Assembly (NCBI RefSeq): GCF_012103215.1
Contig: NZ_JAAVNE010000001.1
Coordinates: forward strand, 62,001 to 126,000
Origin: Falsiroseomonas selenitidurans
GTDB taxonomy: Bacteria; Pseudomonadota; Alphaproteobacteria; Acetobacterales; Acetobacteraceae
Length of the DNA: 64,000 nt
Direction of reading: 5' to 3'
Positions 35,014 through 45,136 of this stretch are shown one piece after another (the stretch's first letter is position 1; each line of letters opens with the position of its first letter). The translations under genes were made by a program, and so were the position numbers. The notes under the pieces were generated by a model. That model made no database searches. It saw nothing but the letters and a program-made list of their open reading frames with translations, and was not told the origin of the DNA.

Positions 35014-36828
35014 ATGGCTCCTCCCCCCCTGCTGCACCTGCGCGACATCCGGCTGCGCCTCGGCTCCACCCAATTGCTGGACGGGGCGGAGATTGCGGTC
35101 GGCCCCGGCGACCGGCTGGCCCTGGTGGGGCGCAACGGATCGGGCAAATCCACCCTGCTGAAGATCGCCGCCGGGATCATCGAGCCCGATGCCGGCACGG
35201 TCTTCACCCAGCCGGGCGCGACCATCCGCTACCTGCCGCAGGAGCCCGATTTTTCCGGCTTTGCGACCACCGGCGCCTATGTCGAGGCCGGCCTCGGCCC
35301 GGGGGACGATCCCTATCGCGGGCGGCTGCTGCTGGAAGGCTTCGGCCTGACCGGGGCCGAGAATCCCGCCACGCTGTCGGGTGGCGAGGCGCGGCGCGCG
35401 GCACTCGCCCGCGTGCTGGCGCCGGAGCCCGACATCCTGCTGCTGGACGAGCCCACCAACCACCTGGACCTGCCGGCGATCGAATGGCTGGAACAGGAAC
35501 TCGGCCCGCTGCGCAGCGCCCTGGTGCTGATCAGCCATGACCGGCGCTTCCTGGAACGCCTCTCGAAATCCATGGTCTGGCTGGACCGCGGCACCACCCG
35601 CCGCCTCGACCAGGGTTTCGCCCATTTCGAAGCCTGGCGCGACCAGGTGCTGGAGGAGGAGGAGACCCAGGCGCACAAGCTGGCCCGCAAGATCGTGCGG
35701 GAGGAGCATTGGCTGCGCTACGGCGTCACCGCCCGGCGCAAGCGCAACGTCAAGCGACTGGCCGGGCTGCAGGATCTGCGCAAGCGGCGGCGCGAGCGGG
35801 TGACGGCGCCGGGCACGGTGCGCATGGCGGCCAGCGAGGGCGAGGCCTCCGGCAACATGGTTGCTGCGCTGGAAGGCGTCACCAAGGGCTATCCGGGCGC
35901 GGCGCCGGTGGTGCGGGACTTCTCCACCCGGGTCATGCGCGGCGACCGGGTTGGCATCGTCGGGCCGAACGGCGCCGGCAAGACCACGCTGCTGAAGCTG
36001 CTGACCGGCGCGCTGGCGGCGGATGAGGGCATCGTGCGGCTGGGCGCCAGCCTGCAGATGGTGACGCTGGACCAGACCCGGCAGAGCCTGGACCCCACCA
36101 CGACGCTGCAGGACGCGCTGACCGGCGGGTCCGGCGACGTGGTGCGGGTGGGGCAGGAGACGAAGCACGTCGTCGGCTACATGAAGGATTTCCTGTTCCT
36201 GCCGGAACAGGCGCGCACGCCGGTCGCCGCGCTGTCGGGCGGGGAGCGGGGGCGGCTGATGCTGGCGCGCGCCATGGCCACGCCGTCCAACCTGCTGGTG
36301 CTGGACGAGCCGACCAACGACCTGGACCTGGAGACGCTGGACCTGCTGCAGGAATTGCTGGCCGAGTATGGCGGCACCGTCATCGTCGTCAGCCACGACC
36401 GCGACTTCCTGGACCGTGTCGCCACCAATGTCATCGCCTCGGAAGGCCAGGGGCAGTGGCTGGACTATGCCGGCGGCTATTCCGACATGGTGGCGCAGCG
36501 CGGCCGCGGCGTGCAGGCGAAGGAACGCGCCGCCGCCGCTGCCTCGGACAAGGCGCGCGGCGGCGCGGCGCCGCCGCGGGCCGAAGCGCGCGCCCGGATG
36601 TCCTTCAAGGACAAGCACGCGCTGGAATCCCTGCCCGGCCGCATCGCGCAGCTGGAGAAGGAGATGGCGGTGCTGCAGAAGGCGCTGGCCGACCCCAACC
36701 TGTATACCGCCGACCCCGCTGGCTTCACCGCCCGCACCAACCTGCTGGCCCGCAAGCAGGCGGAGCGCGATGCGGCGGAGGAGGATTGGCTGCGCCTGGA
36801 AATGCTGCGTGAGGAGCTGGAAGGATGA
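35014..36828 (+). CDS. uup: ABC-F family ATPase
   Basis: 604 aa from ATG 35014. Soluble twin-ATPase of the Uup/ABC-F type, which acts on the ribosome or on DNA rather than as a transporter. First domain: GRNGSGKST near 39, SGGEARRAALARVL near 120, LLLDEPTNHLDLPAIEWLE near 139. The linker (about 215-275) is rich in Arg and Lys (LARKIVREEHWLRYG). Second domain: GPNGAGKTT near 317, SGGERGRLMLARAM near 408, LDEPTNDLDLETLDLLQE near 430. A C-terminal coiled coil (about 525-604, LPGRIAQLEKEMAVLQK) is typical of Uup. Its stop overlaps the next gene by 4 nt. Confidence 0.93.
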   Translation: MAPPPLLHLRDIRLRLGSTQLLDGAEIAVGPGDRLALVGRNGSGKSTLLKIAAGIIEPDAGTVFTQPGATIRYLPQEPDFSGFATTGAYVEAGLGPGDDPYRGRLLLEGFGLTGAENPATLSGGEARRAALARVLAPEPDILLLDEPTNHLDLPAIEWLEQELGPLRSALVLISHDRRFLERLSKSMVWLDRGTTRRLDQGFAHFEAWRDQVLEEEETQAHKLARKIVREEHWLRYGVTARRKRNVKRLAGLQDLRKRRRERVTAPGTVRMAASEGEASGNMVAALEGVTKGYPGAAPVVRDFSTRVMRGDRVGIVGPNGAGKTTLLKLLTGALAADEGIVRLGASLQMVTLDQTRQSLDPTTTLQDALTGGSGDVVRVGQETKHVVGYMKDFLFLPEQARTPVAALSGGERGRLMLARAMATPSNLLVLDEPTNDLDLETLDLLQELLAEYGGTVIVVSHDRDFLDRVATNVIASEGQGQWLDYAGGYSDMVAQRGRGVQAKERAAAAASDKARGGAAPPRAEARARMSFKDKHALESLPGRIAQLEKEMAVLQKALADPNLYTADPAGFTARTNLLARKQAERDAAEEDWLRLEMLREELEG

Positions 36829-38039
36829 CCATCGGCGTCGGCGGGTCCGACTTCGCCACCGAACTCGGCCGCATTCCCAACCGCCGCGACGCGGTGCCGC
36901 CGATCGGGGCGGAGGAGCATGCACGCCGCCTCGCCGCCGCGCAGGCGCGCATGGCGGAACTCGGCATTGCCGCGCTGTGGCTGGACGGCACCACCAACCT
37001 CGCCTGGCTCACGGGCCTCAGGCATGGCCAGTCCGAGCGCCCGGTCGGCGCCGTGCTGCCGGCGCGCGGCGCGCTGACCTATCTCTGCCCCGCATTCGAG
37101 GTGGAGCGGCTGAAGACCATGCTCACCCTGCCCGGCGAGGTGCGCGGCTGGGAGGAGGATGAGGATCCCTACCTCGCCTTCACCGACATCCTGCGCGCGG
37201 CGGATGTGGCGGGCGGCACGGTGGCGCTGGATGACCTGGCGCGGGTCTTCGTGGCGGAGGGGATGCGCGGCGCGCTGCCGAACCACCGCTTCATCGCCAG
37301 CGCCCCGGTCACCAGCCATCTGCGGCAGCGCAAATCGGAGCACGAGGTCGCGCTGCTGCGCCAGGCCATGGGCATGACGCTGGACATCCAGGCCGCCGCC
37401 GCCCGCGCGCTGCGCCCGGGCGTGACGACGACCGAGGTCGGCGACTTCCTCGCCGCCGCCCACCGCAAGGCCGGCTTCGATTCCGGCCCGGCCTTCTCCA
37501 TCGTGCTGTTCGGCGAGGCCACGGCCTATCCGCATGGCGTGCCCTATCCGCAGACGCTGGCGGAGGGCGACGTGGTGCTGATCGATGTCGGCGCGCCGCT
37601 GCATGGCTACATGTCCGACATCACCCGCAGCTACATCTTCGGCGAGCCCAGCGCGCGGCAGCGGCAGATCTGGAACCTGGACCACGCCGCCCAGGCGGCC
37701 GGCATCGCCGCGGCGCGGCCGGGCATCGCGGCGGGGGCCATCGACGATGCGGTGCGCGGCGTGGTGGTCGCGGCCGGCTTCGGCCCGGGCCACAAGGTGC
37801 CCGGCCTGCCGCACCGCGCCGGCCACGGCATCGGCCTGGATGTGCATGAGGCGCCCTATTTCGTCCGCGGCGGCAAGGAGATCCTGGCCCCCGGCGCCAC
37901 CGGCAGCATCGAGCCGACCATCGCCATCTATGGCGAGTTCGGCATCCGGCTGGAGGACCACATCGTCATCACCGAGACCGGCGCGGCCTGGCTGACCGCA
38001 CCGGCGAAATCCGTCGATGATCCGTTTGGCGTGGCGTGA
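36825..38039 (+). CDS. M24 family Xaa-Pro peptidase
   Basis: 404 aa, translated with the ABC-F gene by an ATGA overlap and a GGAAGG Shine-Dalgarno. Pita-bread fold metallopeptidase that removes residues before proline. The N-terminal creatinase-like domain (about 30-165) contains AALWLDGTTNLAWLTGLRHG. All five metal ligands are visible: Asp254, Asp265 in LIDVGAPLHGYMSDITRSY, His334 in GHGIGLDVHEAP, Glu363 and Glu377. Its last codons run into the first unit of a 23-bp tandem repeat. Distant members hydrolyse creatine or other substrates; the Xaa-Pro activity is assumed. Confidence 0.93.
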   Translation: MTIGVGGSDFATELGRIPNRRDAVPPIGAEEHARRLAAAQARMAELGIAALWLDGTTNLAWLTGLRHGQSERPVGAVLPARGALTYLCPAFEVERLKTMLTLPGEVRGWEEDEDPYLAFTDILRAADVAGGTVALDDLARVFVAEGMRGALPNHRFIASAPVTSHLRQRKSEHEVALLRQAMGMTLDIQAAAARALRPGVTTTEVGDFLAAAHRKAGFDSGPAFSIVLFGEATAYPHGVPYPQTLAEGDVVLIDVGAPLHGYMSDITRSYIFGEPSARQRQIWNLDHAAQAAGIAAARPGIAAGAIDDAVRGVVVAAGFGPGHKVPGLPHRAGHGIGLDVHEAPYFVRGGKEILAPGATGSIEPTIAIYGEFGIRLEDHIVITETGAAWLTAPAKSVDDPFGVA

Positions 38040-38124
38040 CGACGCCCGGAGCAGGGGCGTGACGACGCCCGGAGCAGGGGCGTGGCGACGCCCGGAGAGA
38101 GGGCGTGACGACGCCCGGGCATGG
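38033..38124. repeat. Four tandem 23-bp palindromic units
   Basis: Exactly spaced copies start at 38033, 38056, 38079 and 38102. Each begins GGCGT, has a 4-base loop (GACG, or GGCG in copy 3) and then ACGCC, so each can form a small hairpin; copies 2-4 have a 6-bp stem with one more G-C pair. The tail after the stem is CGGAGCAGG in copies 1 and 2, and differs in 3 and 4. Copy 1 overlaps the M24 stop codon. The array fills most of the 98-bp gap before the glutathione transferase gene. The units are contiguous with no spacers, so this is not a CRISPR array. Confidence 0.85.
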
Positions 38125-38137
38125 GGAGTGAAGCACG

Positions 38138-38794
38138 ATGCTGACGCTGTATGGCTGCCTGCGGTCCCGCGCCTCGCGCAATGCGTGGCTGCTGCATGAG
38201 GCGGGGCTGGACTTCCGGCATGTGCCGGTGATCCAGGCCTATCGCCTGGCGGACCCCGAGGCGCCGGACGCGCCGCTGCACACCCGCTCGCCCGATTTCC
38301 TCGCGGTCAATCCGAACGGCCACATTCCGTCGCTGGTGGATGACGGGCTGGTGCTGCACGAAAGCCTCGCCATCAACCTCTACCTCGCCCGCCGCCATGG
38401 TGGCGCGCTGGGGCCGGCCGATGCGGCCGAGGACGGGCTGATGGGCATGTGGAGCCTCTGGGCGGCCACCGAGGTGGAGCCGCACAGCATCGAGATCCTC
38501 TACAACCGCGTCGGCAAGCCGCCGGCGGAGCGCGACGCGGCGAAGGCCGAGGCCGCGGTCGCCGCGCTGCGCAACCCCGTGGCGGTGCTGGACCGGGCGC
38601 TGGCGGAAAGCTCCTTCCTGGTCGGCGGCCGCTTCACCGTGGCCGACATCAATGTGGCGGAGGTGATGCGCTACGCCCTGCCGGCACCGGAACTGTTCAC
38701 CGATGCACCACGGGTGAAGGCCTGGATGGAAGCCTGCCACGCCCGCCCCGCCTTCCGCCGGATGATGGCCGACCGGGAGCGCGAGCCCGCCTGA
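38138..38794 (+). CDS. Glutathione S-transferase family protein
   Basis: 218 aa, GGGGAG about 9 nt before the ATG and immediately after the tandem repeat. N-terminal thioredoxin-like domain (about 1-85) starting LTLYGCLRSRASRNAWLLHE; the SRAS segment near residue 9-12 holds the position of the catalytic Ser/Tyr. The cis-Pro and glutathione-binding motif appears as NGHIPSLVDDGLVLHESLAI near 63-82. The all-helical C-terminal domain (about 90-218) contains GRFTVADINVAEVM near 164, the usual N-capping box. Cytoplasmic, acts in detoxification or in a specific isomerisation. Substrate unknown. Confidence 0.92.
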   Translation: MLTLYGCLRSRASRNAWLLHEAGLDFRHVPVIQAYRLADPEAPDAPLHTRSPDFLAVNPNGHIPSLVDDGLVLHESLAINLYLARRHGGALGPADAAEDGLMGMWSLWAATEVEPHSIEILYNRVGKPPAERDAAKAEAAVAALRNPVAVLDRALAESSFLVGGRFTVADINVAEVMRYALPAPELFTDAPRVKAWMEACHARPAFRRMMADREREPA

Positions 38795-38802
38795 TCCAGG
38801 CC

Positions 38803-38857
38803 CCGGCCGGCGGGCACGCAACCGTGAAGGCGCCCGCCGCGCCGCCGGCCGGCGGGC
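38803..38857 (+). repeat. 13-bp direct repeats able to form two alternative hairpins
   Basis: CCGGCCGGCGGGC occurs at 38803-38815 and 38845-38857. The segment GCCCGCC (38832-38838) between them can pair with the end of either copy, so two exclusive hairpins are possible. This lies in the 285-bp gap between the glutathione transferase and the BCCT gene, right after the former's stop; either fold would be a terminator or attenuator. No T-tract. The rest of the gap, up to 39,033, holds nothing I can assign. Confidence 0.45.
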
Positions 38858-39033
38858 CGAACCGCGCGGCCGAATCAGCCTGAATCAAGCGCCTGCGCCC
38901 TGTCCCGGCGGGCCGGGCAAGACCGGAGGCGGTGCGCCACGGCGCCGCGTTGCAACCTCCGTGGGTTGCGCTGCGTTCGACCCCGGGCCATCCCGGGCCG
39001 CCTCATCCCGAACCACCTGCCAGGGAGCCAGGC

Positions 39034-39079
39034 ATGACAACGCAGAACGCCACCCTCCGCCGGCGCGGCGCCGGCCCGC

Positions 39080-39087
<8 letters not shown>
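39034..39087 (+). CDS. Putative 17-residue leader peptide before the BCCT gene
   Basis: An ATG at 39034 with AGGGAG 7 nt before it opens a frame of 17 codons (MTTQNATLRRRGAGPHG) that stops at TGA 39085-39087. The BCCT start codon ATG 39080 lies inside its last codons (overlap of 8 nt). The BCCT ATG itself has no clear Shine-Dalgarno, so ribosomes ending the short frame could re-initiate there. Whether it is translated is inference; the alternative is chance. Confidence 0.45.
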
Positions 39088-41032
<1,945 letters not shown>

Positions 41033-41038
41033 TCGCCC

Positions 41039-42292
41039 ATGTCGGGGGTCCTTCTCTCGGCCAGCTCGCTGTTCGGCGGCGTGGCGCTGCTGCTGACGGG
41101 GCATGGTCTGCTGACCCTGCTGCTGCCGCTGCGCGGCGTGGTGGAGGGCTTCGGGCCGGTGGCGATCGGCCTGCTCGGCTCCGCCTATTTCGCAGGCTTC
41201 GTGGCGGGGTGCCTGCACGGGCCGCATCTGGTGGGCCGCGCCGGGCACATCCGGGCCTTCGCCGCGGTGGTCTGTGGCGTTTCCGCCGTCGCCTTCGCCT
41301 ATCCGCTGCTGGTGGGCGAAGTGGCCTGGGCGGTGATGCGCTTCGGCTTCGGCTACGGGCTCGCGGTGTTCTACCTGGTGGTGGAATCCTGGCTGAACGA
41401 CCGCGCCACCAACGCCACCCGCGGCCTGCTGCTGGGCACCTACGTGATGATCAACCACGCCGCCATCGCCGCCGGGCAGATGATGGTGCTGGCCTATCCG
41501 GTGGCGGGGTTCGAGCTGTTCGCGGTGGCGGGGATCCTGATCAGCGTCGCTGCCATCCCCGTGGCGCTCAGCCGGGCGCCGCAGCCGGCGCCGGTGACGG
41601 ATGTGCGGTTCCGGCCGGGGCGGCTTTGGCGCGCCTCCCCGGTCGGGCTGGTGGCCAGCCTGATGGTGGGGCTGGCCAATGGCGCCTTCTGGGGGCTGGG
41701 CGCGGTCTCGGCCACCGGCTTCGGGCTGGATGAGAATGCGGCGGCGGTGTTCATGACGGTGGCGGTGCTGGCCGGGGCGGTGACGCAACTGCCGATCGGC
41801 CGACTGTCGGACCGCATGGACCGGCGCCTGGTCCTGGCCGGGCTGCTGGTTGCCGCCATCGGCGTGGCGCTCGCGCTGGGGCTGGCGCGACCCAGCGGAC
41901 CTGCCGGCTTCGCCTGGCTGCTGGTGCTGGCGGCCGCCTTCGGCGGTTGCGCCCTGCCCTGCTATTCCATCGCCGCGGCGCATGCCTACGACCATGCGGA
42001 CCCGACCGACTATGTCGGCACCGCCTCCTCACTGCTGCTGGTCAATGGGCTGGGGTCCATCGCCGGGCCGATGGGCGCGGCGCTGCTGATGCGGGCGATG
42101 CCGGGCGGCGGCCTGTTCCTGTTCATCGCCGCGACCCAGGCGGCGCTGCTGGGCTTCGTGCTGTGGCGGCTGCGCCGGCGCGCCGCCCCCGCGCCGGAAG
42201 CAAGGGAAAGCTTCGACGTCGCCGCCACCGCCACGGTCGGCGCCGTCATCGCCCCGGGGGCGGAGCCGGCGCCGGACCAGGGCGGCCCATAG
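41039..42292 (+). CDS. MFS transporter, YcaD-like
   Basis: 417 aa, 6 bp after the BCCT stop, so probably co-transcribed. Twelve hydrophobic segments. The first half has the pattern of the YcaD/UMF2-type major facilitator family: LGSAYFAGFVAGC near 43, VMRFGFGYGLAVFYLVVESWLND near 101, in which residues around ESWLN are characteristic. The second half includes LPIGRLSDRMDRR near 250, the A-like loop between helices 8 and 9. The cytoplasmic C-terminus (about 375-417) is hydrophilic. Substrate unknown. Convergent with the following Bug gene over only 20 bp. Confidence 0.88.
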   Translation: MSGVLLSASSLFGGVALLLTGHGLLTLLLPLRGVVEGFGPVAIGLLGSAYFAGFVAGCLHGPHLVGRAGHIRAFAAVVCGVSAVAFAYPLLVGEVAWAVMRFGFGYGLAVFYLVVESWLNDRATNATRGLLLGTYVMINHAAIAAGQMMVLAYPVAGFELFAVAGILISVAAIPVALSRAPQPAPVTDVRFRPGRLWRASPVGLVASLMVGLANGAFWGLGAVSATGFGLDENAAAVFMTVAVLAGAVTQLPIGRLSDRMDRRLVLAGLLVAAIGVALALGLARPSGPAGFAWLLVLAAAFGGCALPCYSIAAAHAYDHADPTDYVGTASSLLLVNGLGSIAGPMGAALLMRAMPGGGLFLFIAATQAALLGFVLWRLRRRAAPAPEARESFDVAATATVGAVIAPGAEPAPDQGGP

Positions 42293-42312
42293 GCCAGCGG
42301 CCGTGGGTCCGG

Positions 42313-43302
42313 TCAGCCGAGCTGCGCGCCGGAAGCCCGCACCGCCGCCCCCCAGCGCACCCGTTCCGTCGCGATGAAGGCGGCGAATTCCGCCGGGCTC
42401 ATCATCGGCGCCGGTTCGGCCCCACGGGCGCGCAGCGCGGCCACCACCGATTCCTGCCGCAGCCCTTCGCTGAACGCCGCGTTCAGCCGCGCGATCATCG
42501 GCTCGGGCGTGCCGGCCGGCGCAAAGATGCCGTCCCAGGCGCTGACCTGGAACCCCGGCAGGACGGAGGCCACGGTGGGCAGGTTGGGATGCGTGGCCAG
42601 CGGCGTGGCGGAGGTGACGGCCAGCGTCCGCACCGCGGCATTCTGCATGGCGGCGAAGGCGGCCGGGATCAGCTCGATCGCCATGTCGATGCGCCCGGCG
42701 GCGAGGTCCGTCATCGCCGCCGCATTGCCGCGATAGGGCACGTGCAGGATGTCCACGCCCGCCGCCATGCGGAACATCTCCGCCGCGATGTGGCCCGTGG
42801 TGCCGTTGCCGGCGGAGCCGTAGCTGGCCTTGCCGGGGTTGGCCTTCAGCCAGGCGATCAGCGCCGGCAGGGTCTCCACCGGCAGCTCGCGCTTCACCAG
42901 CACCACCAGCACGATGCGCGACAGCGGCGCGACGGGGGTGAAATCCTCATGCGGGCGGAAGTTGAGGCGGGGGTACAGCGCCTCGTTGATCGCATGGGTG
43001 CCGTTGGTACCGTAGAACAGGGTGTAGCCATCCGGCGCGGCGCGGGCGGCGACCTCCGCGCCGACATTGCCGCCGGCGCCGGGGCGGTTCTCCACCACCA
43101 GGGTCTGGCCGAGGCGGGCCTGCGCCGGGCCGGTGGCGAGGCGCGAGAGCGTGTCGCCACCGCCACCGGCCAGGAAGGGCACCACCAGCCGGATCGGCCG
43201 GTCCGGATAGGTCGCCTGCGCCCTTGCCCCGCCCGCCGCCAGCATCAGCCCGGCCGCCAGCGCACCCCGCCGCGTCAGGCGCGGCCCGTTCCCGTGATCC
43301 AT
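42313..43302 (-). CDS. Bug family tripartite tricarboxylate transporter solute-binding protein
   Basis: 329 aa with a strong GGGAGGAAG before the ATG. Signal peptide with an arginine pair (LTRRGALAAGLMLAAGGARA), which may be a Tat type. Family marks: YPDRPIRLVVPFLAGGGGD near 32, ENRPGAGGNVGAEVAARAAP near 71, HVPYRGNAAAMTDLAAGRI near 161, IFAPAGTPEPMI near 243. Last gene of a long leftward series starting at livG; 42 bp after the M29/NicX-like gene, so it may bind that pathway's substrate. No TctA/TctB in the window. Confidence 0.92.
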   Translation of the reverse strand: MDHGNGPRLTRRGALAAGLMLAAGGARAQATYPDRPIRLVVPFLAGGGGDTLSRLATGPAQARLGQTLVVENRPGAGGNVGAEVAARAAPDGYTLFYGTNGTHAINEALYPRLNFRPHEDFTPVAPLSRIVLVVLVKRELPVETLPALIAWLKANPGKASYGSAGNGTTGHIAAEMFRMAAGVDILHVPYRGNAAAMTDLAAGRIDMAIELIPAAFAAMQNAAVRTLAVTSATPLATHPNLPTVASVLPGFQVSAWDGIFAPAGTPEPMIARLNAAFSEGLRQESVVAALRARGAEPAPMMSPAEFAAFIATERVRWGAAVRASGAQLG

Positions 43303-43344
43303 TGCTTCCTCCCTTGATCGTCTTCTGTCGCCGCCGTGTCCCGC

Positions 43345-44532
43345 TTAGACCGGCCAGGCTTCCAGCAGGTCCACCGGATCGCCATAGGTCTCCGCCAGCG
43401 CACGCACCTTCGGATCGCGCAGCGACAGCAGGTAGCCATCCTCGACCAGCGGGCGGTTCCCCGCCGTCACCGTGGCGTCGTAGAGCACCAGGTCCATGTG
43501 GATGTGCGGCTCCTCCCAGTTCGGCATCACCCGGCGCAGATAGTCCGAGGGCTTGGGCGCGTTGATGCCGACATGCAGGCTGCCCGGGGAATTCGGGCCG
43601 GCCGGGTAGATGTCGAAGCGCGGCGCCTTCGGGTTGTGGCCGCAGCCCAACTCCTCCAGCGTCCCGCCGATCAGGTAGTCGCGCAGCACCTCCGCCGCGA
43701 AGCCCTCGCCGTGCACGGCGTGCACCAGATCGTCCTTGAATTCGACGCCGACCGGGCTTTCGAAGGGCTTGTCGAAGCCCACCGCCCAGTTCGCCCAGAC
43801 GGTGCCGGTGATGCCCACCTTGTCCTCCGGCTTCAGCCCGACCATTGAGTATTCGAACAGGTTCGGCCCATGCGTCGGCAGGTAGTGCACGTAGCAGCCC
43901 GGCTCATCCGCCACATTGTGGCCGCGCCAGCGGTTGTGGCGCCGCAGGTGCTGCAGCATCGCATCGGTGTAGGGGATGCGGAGATCCGTGCCGCGCGGGT
44001 CGGACAGGCGGAGCGTGAAGTCGCCCTGTTCGGGGAACAGGCGGCCGGTGGCGCGGATGATCTCGCCCAGCAGATCCAGCGGGAACTGCGCCTGCGGCGT
44101 GTGCAGCAAATCCAGGTCGCGGAAGAAGGTGATCTTCACCCAGCGCTGCCCCTGGTTGCGGCGCAGCCCGATGCAGTAGGGATCCAGCACCGAGGCGAAC
44201 CAGGTGGAGACCACGAAGGTGGCGCGGGAGAGCATCTCCTTCGCTTCCTCCGGCACCGTCACGTAGCGCGTGCTTTCGCCCATGTAGCTGGCGAAGGTGG
44301 CGCCGCGGCCGCGCGCCAGGCCCTGCACCGCCTGGATCACGCGCGGGTCCAGCAGCGGATCGGTCAGCATCACCACATGGTCGCCGGGGCGGATCGCCAT
44401 CACCCGGCAGAAATTGTCCACGCCGCGCAGATAGGCGCCGAGATCGGCCGGGGGGTGCTGCACCGGCCGCGGCAGGCCGCGGCGCGTCGGCGCGGCCAGG
44501 ATGTCTTCGATGCGCGTCGGGAAGCGCGACAT
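43345..44532 (-). CDS. M29 aminopeptidase / 2,5-dihydroxypyridine dioxygenase-like metalloprotein
   Basis: 395 aa with GGAGGAAAC before the ATG. I place it in the superfamily shared by M29 aminopeptidases and NicX, the non-haem iron enzyme that opens 2,5-dihydroxypyridine. Support: HAVHGEGFAAEVLRDYL near 285-301 matches the GxHGGFEAEYLRDY block of NicX, LGCGHNPKAP near 309 sits where the next metal-site loop lies, and HIHMDLVLYD near 354-363 gives the His-x-Asp pair seen as metal ligands. In the loop a Glu stands where, as I remember it, NicX has a His, which leans toward the peptidase type. Close to a Liv importer and a GAF gene. The reaction is undetermined. Confidence 0.6.
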   Translation of the reverse strand: MSRFPTRIEDILAAPTRRGLPRPVQHPPADLGAYLRGVDNFCRVMAIRPGDHVVMLTDPLLDPRVIQAVQGLARGRGATFASYMGESTRYVTVPEEAKEMLSRATFVVSTWFASVLDPYCIGLRRNQGQRWVKITFFRDLDLLHTPQAQFPLDLLGEIIRATGRLFPEQGDFTLRLSDPRGTDLRIPYTDAMLQHLRRHNRWRGHNVADEPGCYVHYLPTHGPNLFEYSMVGLKPEDKVGITGTVWANWAVGFDKPFESPVGVEFKDDLVHAVHGEGFAAEVLRDYLIGGTLEELGCGHNPKAPRFDIYPAGPNSPGSLHVGINAPKPSDYLRRVMPNWEEPHIHMDLVLYDATVTAGNRPLVEDGYLLSLRDPKVRALAETYGDPVDLLEAWPV

Positions 44533-44596
44533 GGGTGTTTCCTCCGCCGGGTCGTTGAGACCCTTACATCCCTAAGTATTGCGGAGGCAGGCGGGG

Positions 44597-44629
44597 GCCG
44601 TCCAGCCCCCGATTGGAAGGTTGGACGGC
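44597..44629 (-). terminator. Hairpin after the GAF gene
   Basis: GCCGTCCA and TGGACGGC (8 bp) with a 17-base loop, starting 13 bp after the GAF stop on the leftward transcript. The sequence beyond it (CAATACTTAGGGATGTAAGG) is less GC-rich and could be a promoter for the M29/NicX-like gene. So the liv-GAF unit and the downstream pair may be transcribed separately. Confidence 0.45.
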
Positions 44630-44641
44630 AGGGCGGCGGCG

Positions 44642-45136
44642 CTACCCGGCCGCGATCACCTGCAGCACGCCGGGCACGGCCAGCGCGGCGAAATGCCGGG
44701 CGGTGGCGATGTCCGCCTCGCTGTACCAGCCGGCCGCGTGCAGCAGGTTGATTGTGGCGATGCTGGCGCCGTTCCAGCGGACGGGCACGTTCAGCACGCT
44801 CTCGCAGCCCAGGCTGCGGATTAGCGCGTGGTCGTAGAAGACGTCGGTGATGTCGGCATAGGTGTAGCCCACATAGGGCACGCCCTCCCCCAGCACCTTC
44901 TGGAACCAGGGCGTGGTGGTGATCGGCTTGCGGCCGCCCACCGGGTATTCCTGCGGCATGTTGGAGTAGTACCGCTGGCTTTCCTGCGCGCCCGGATGGA
45001 TCACCAGGATGGTGAACAGCTTGTGGCCGATGGCCTGGCCCATGGCGGCATCGAGGGCGTCGAACAGCGCGCCGGGCTGGCCGGGCTGGCCCATGGCATC
45101 GACAACGGGGGCAAAGTCGGGAACGGGGCGGGTCAT
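44642..45136 (-). CDS. GAF domain-containing protein
   Basis: 164 aa from ATG 45136, which overlaps the livM stop by 4 nt (ATGA); the frame open further upstream runs inside livM. One GAF-type sensory domain fills the protein: helix at about 20-40 (ALFDALDAAMGQAIG), strands FTILVIHPG near 42-50, EYPVGGRKPITTTPWFQKVL near 65-84, SVLNVPVRWNGASIATINLL near 113-132. No DNA-binding or enzymatic domain is attached. Such lone GAF proteins could sense or bind the transported substrate. Translational coupling to the importer suggests that it works in the same pathway. Confidence 0.82.
   Translation of the reverse strand: MTRPVPDFAPVVDAMGQPGQPGALFDALDAAMGQAIGHKLFTILVIHPGAQESQRYYSNMPQEYPVGGRKPITTTPWFQKVLGEGVPYVGYTYADITDVFYDHALIRSLGCESVLNVPVRWNGASIATINLLHAAGWYSEADIATARHFAALAVPGVLQVIAAG

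Noticed and set aside
38033..38124. CRISPR array
   Set aside because: Units are contiguous and about 23 bp with no unique spacers; no cas gene is near.
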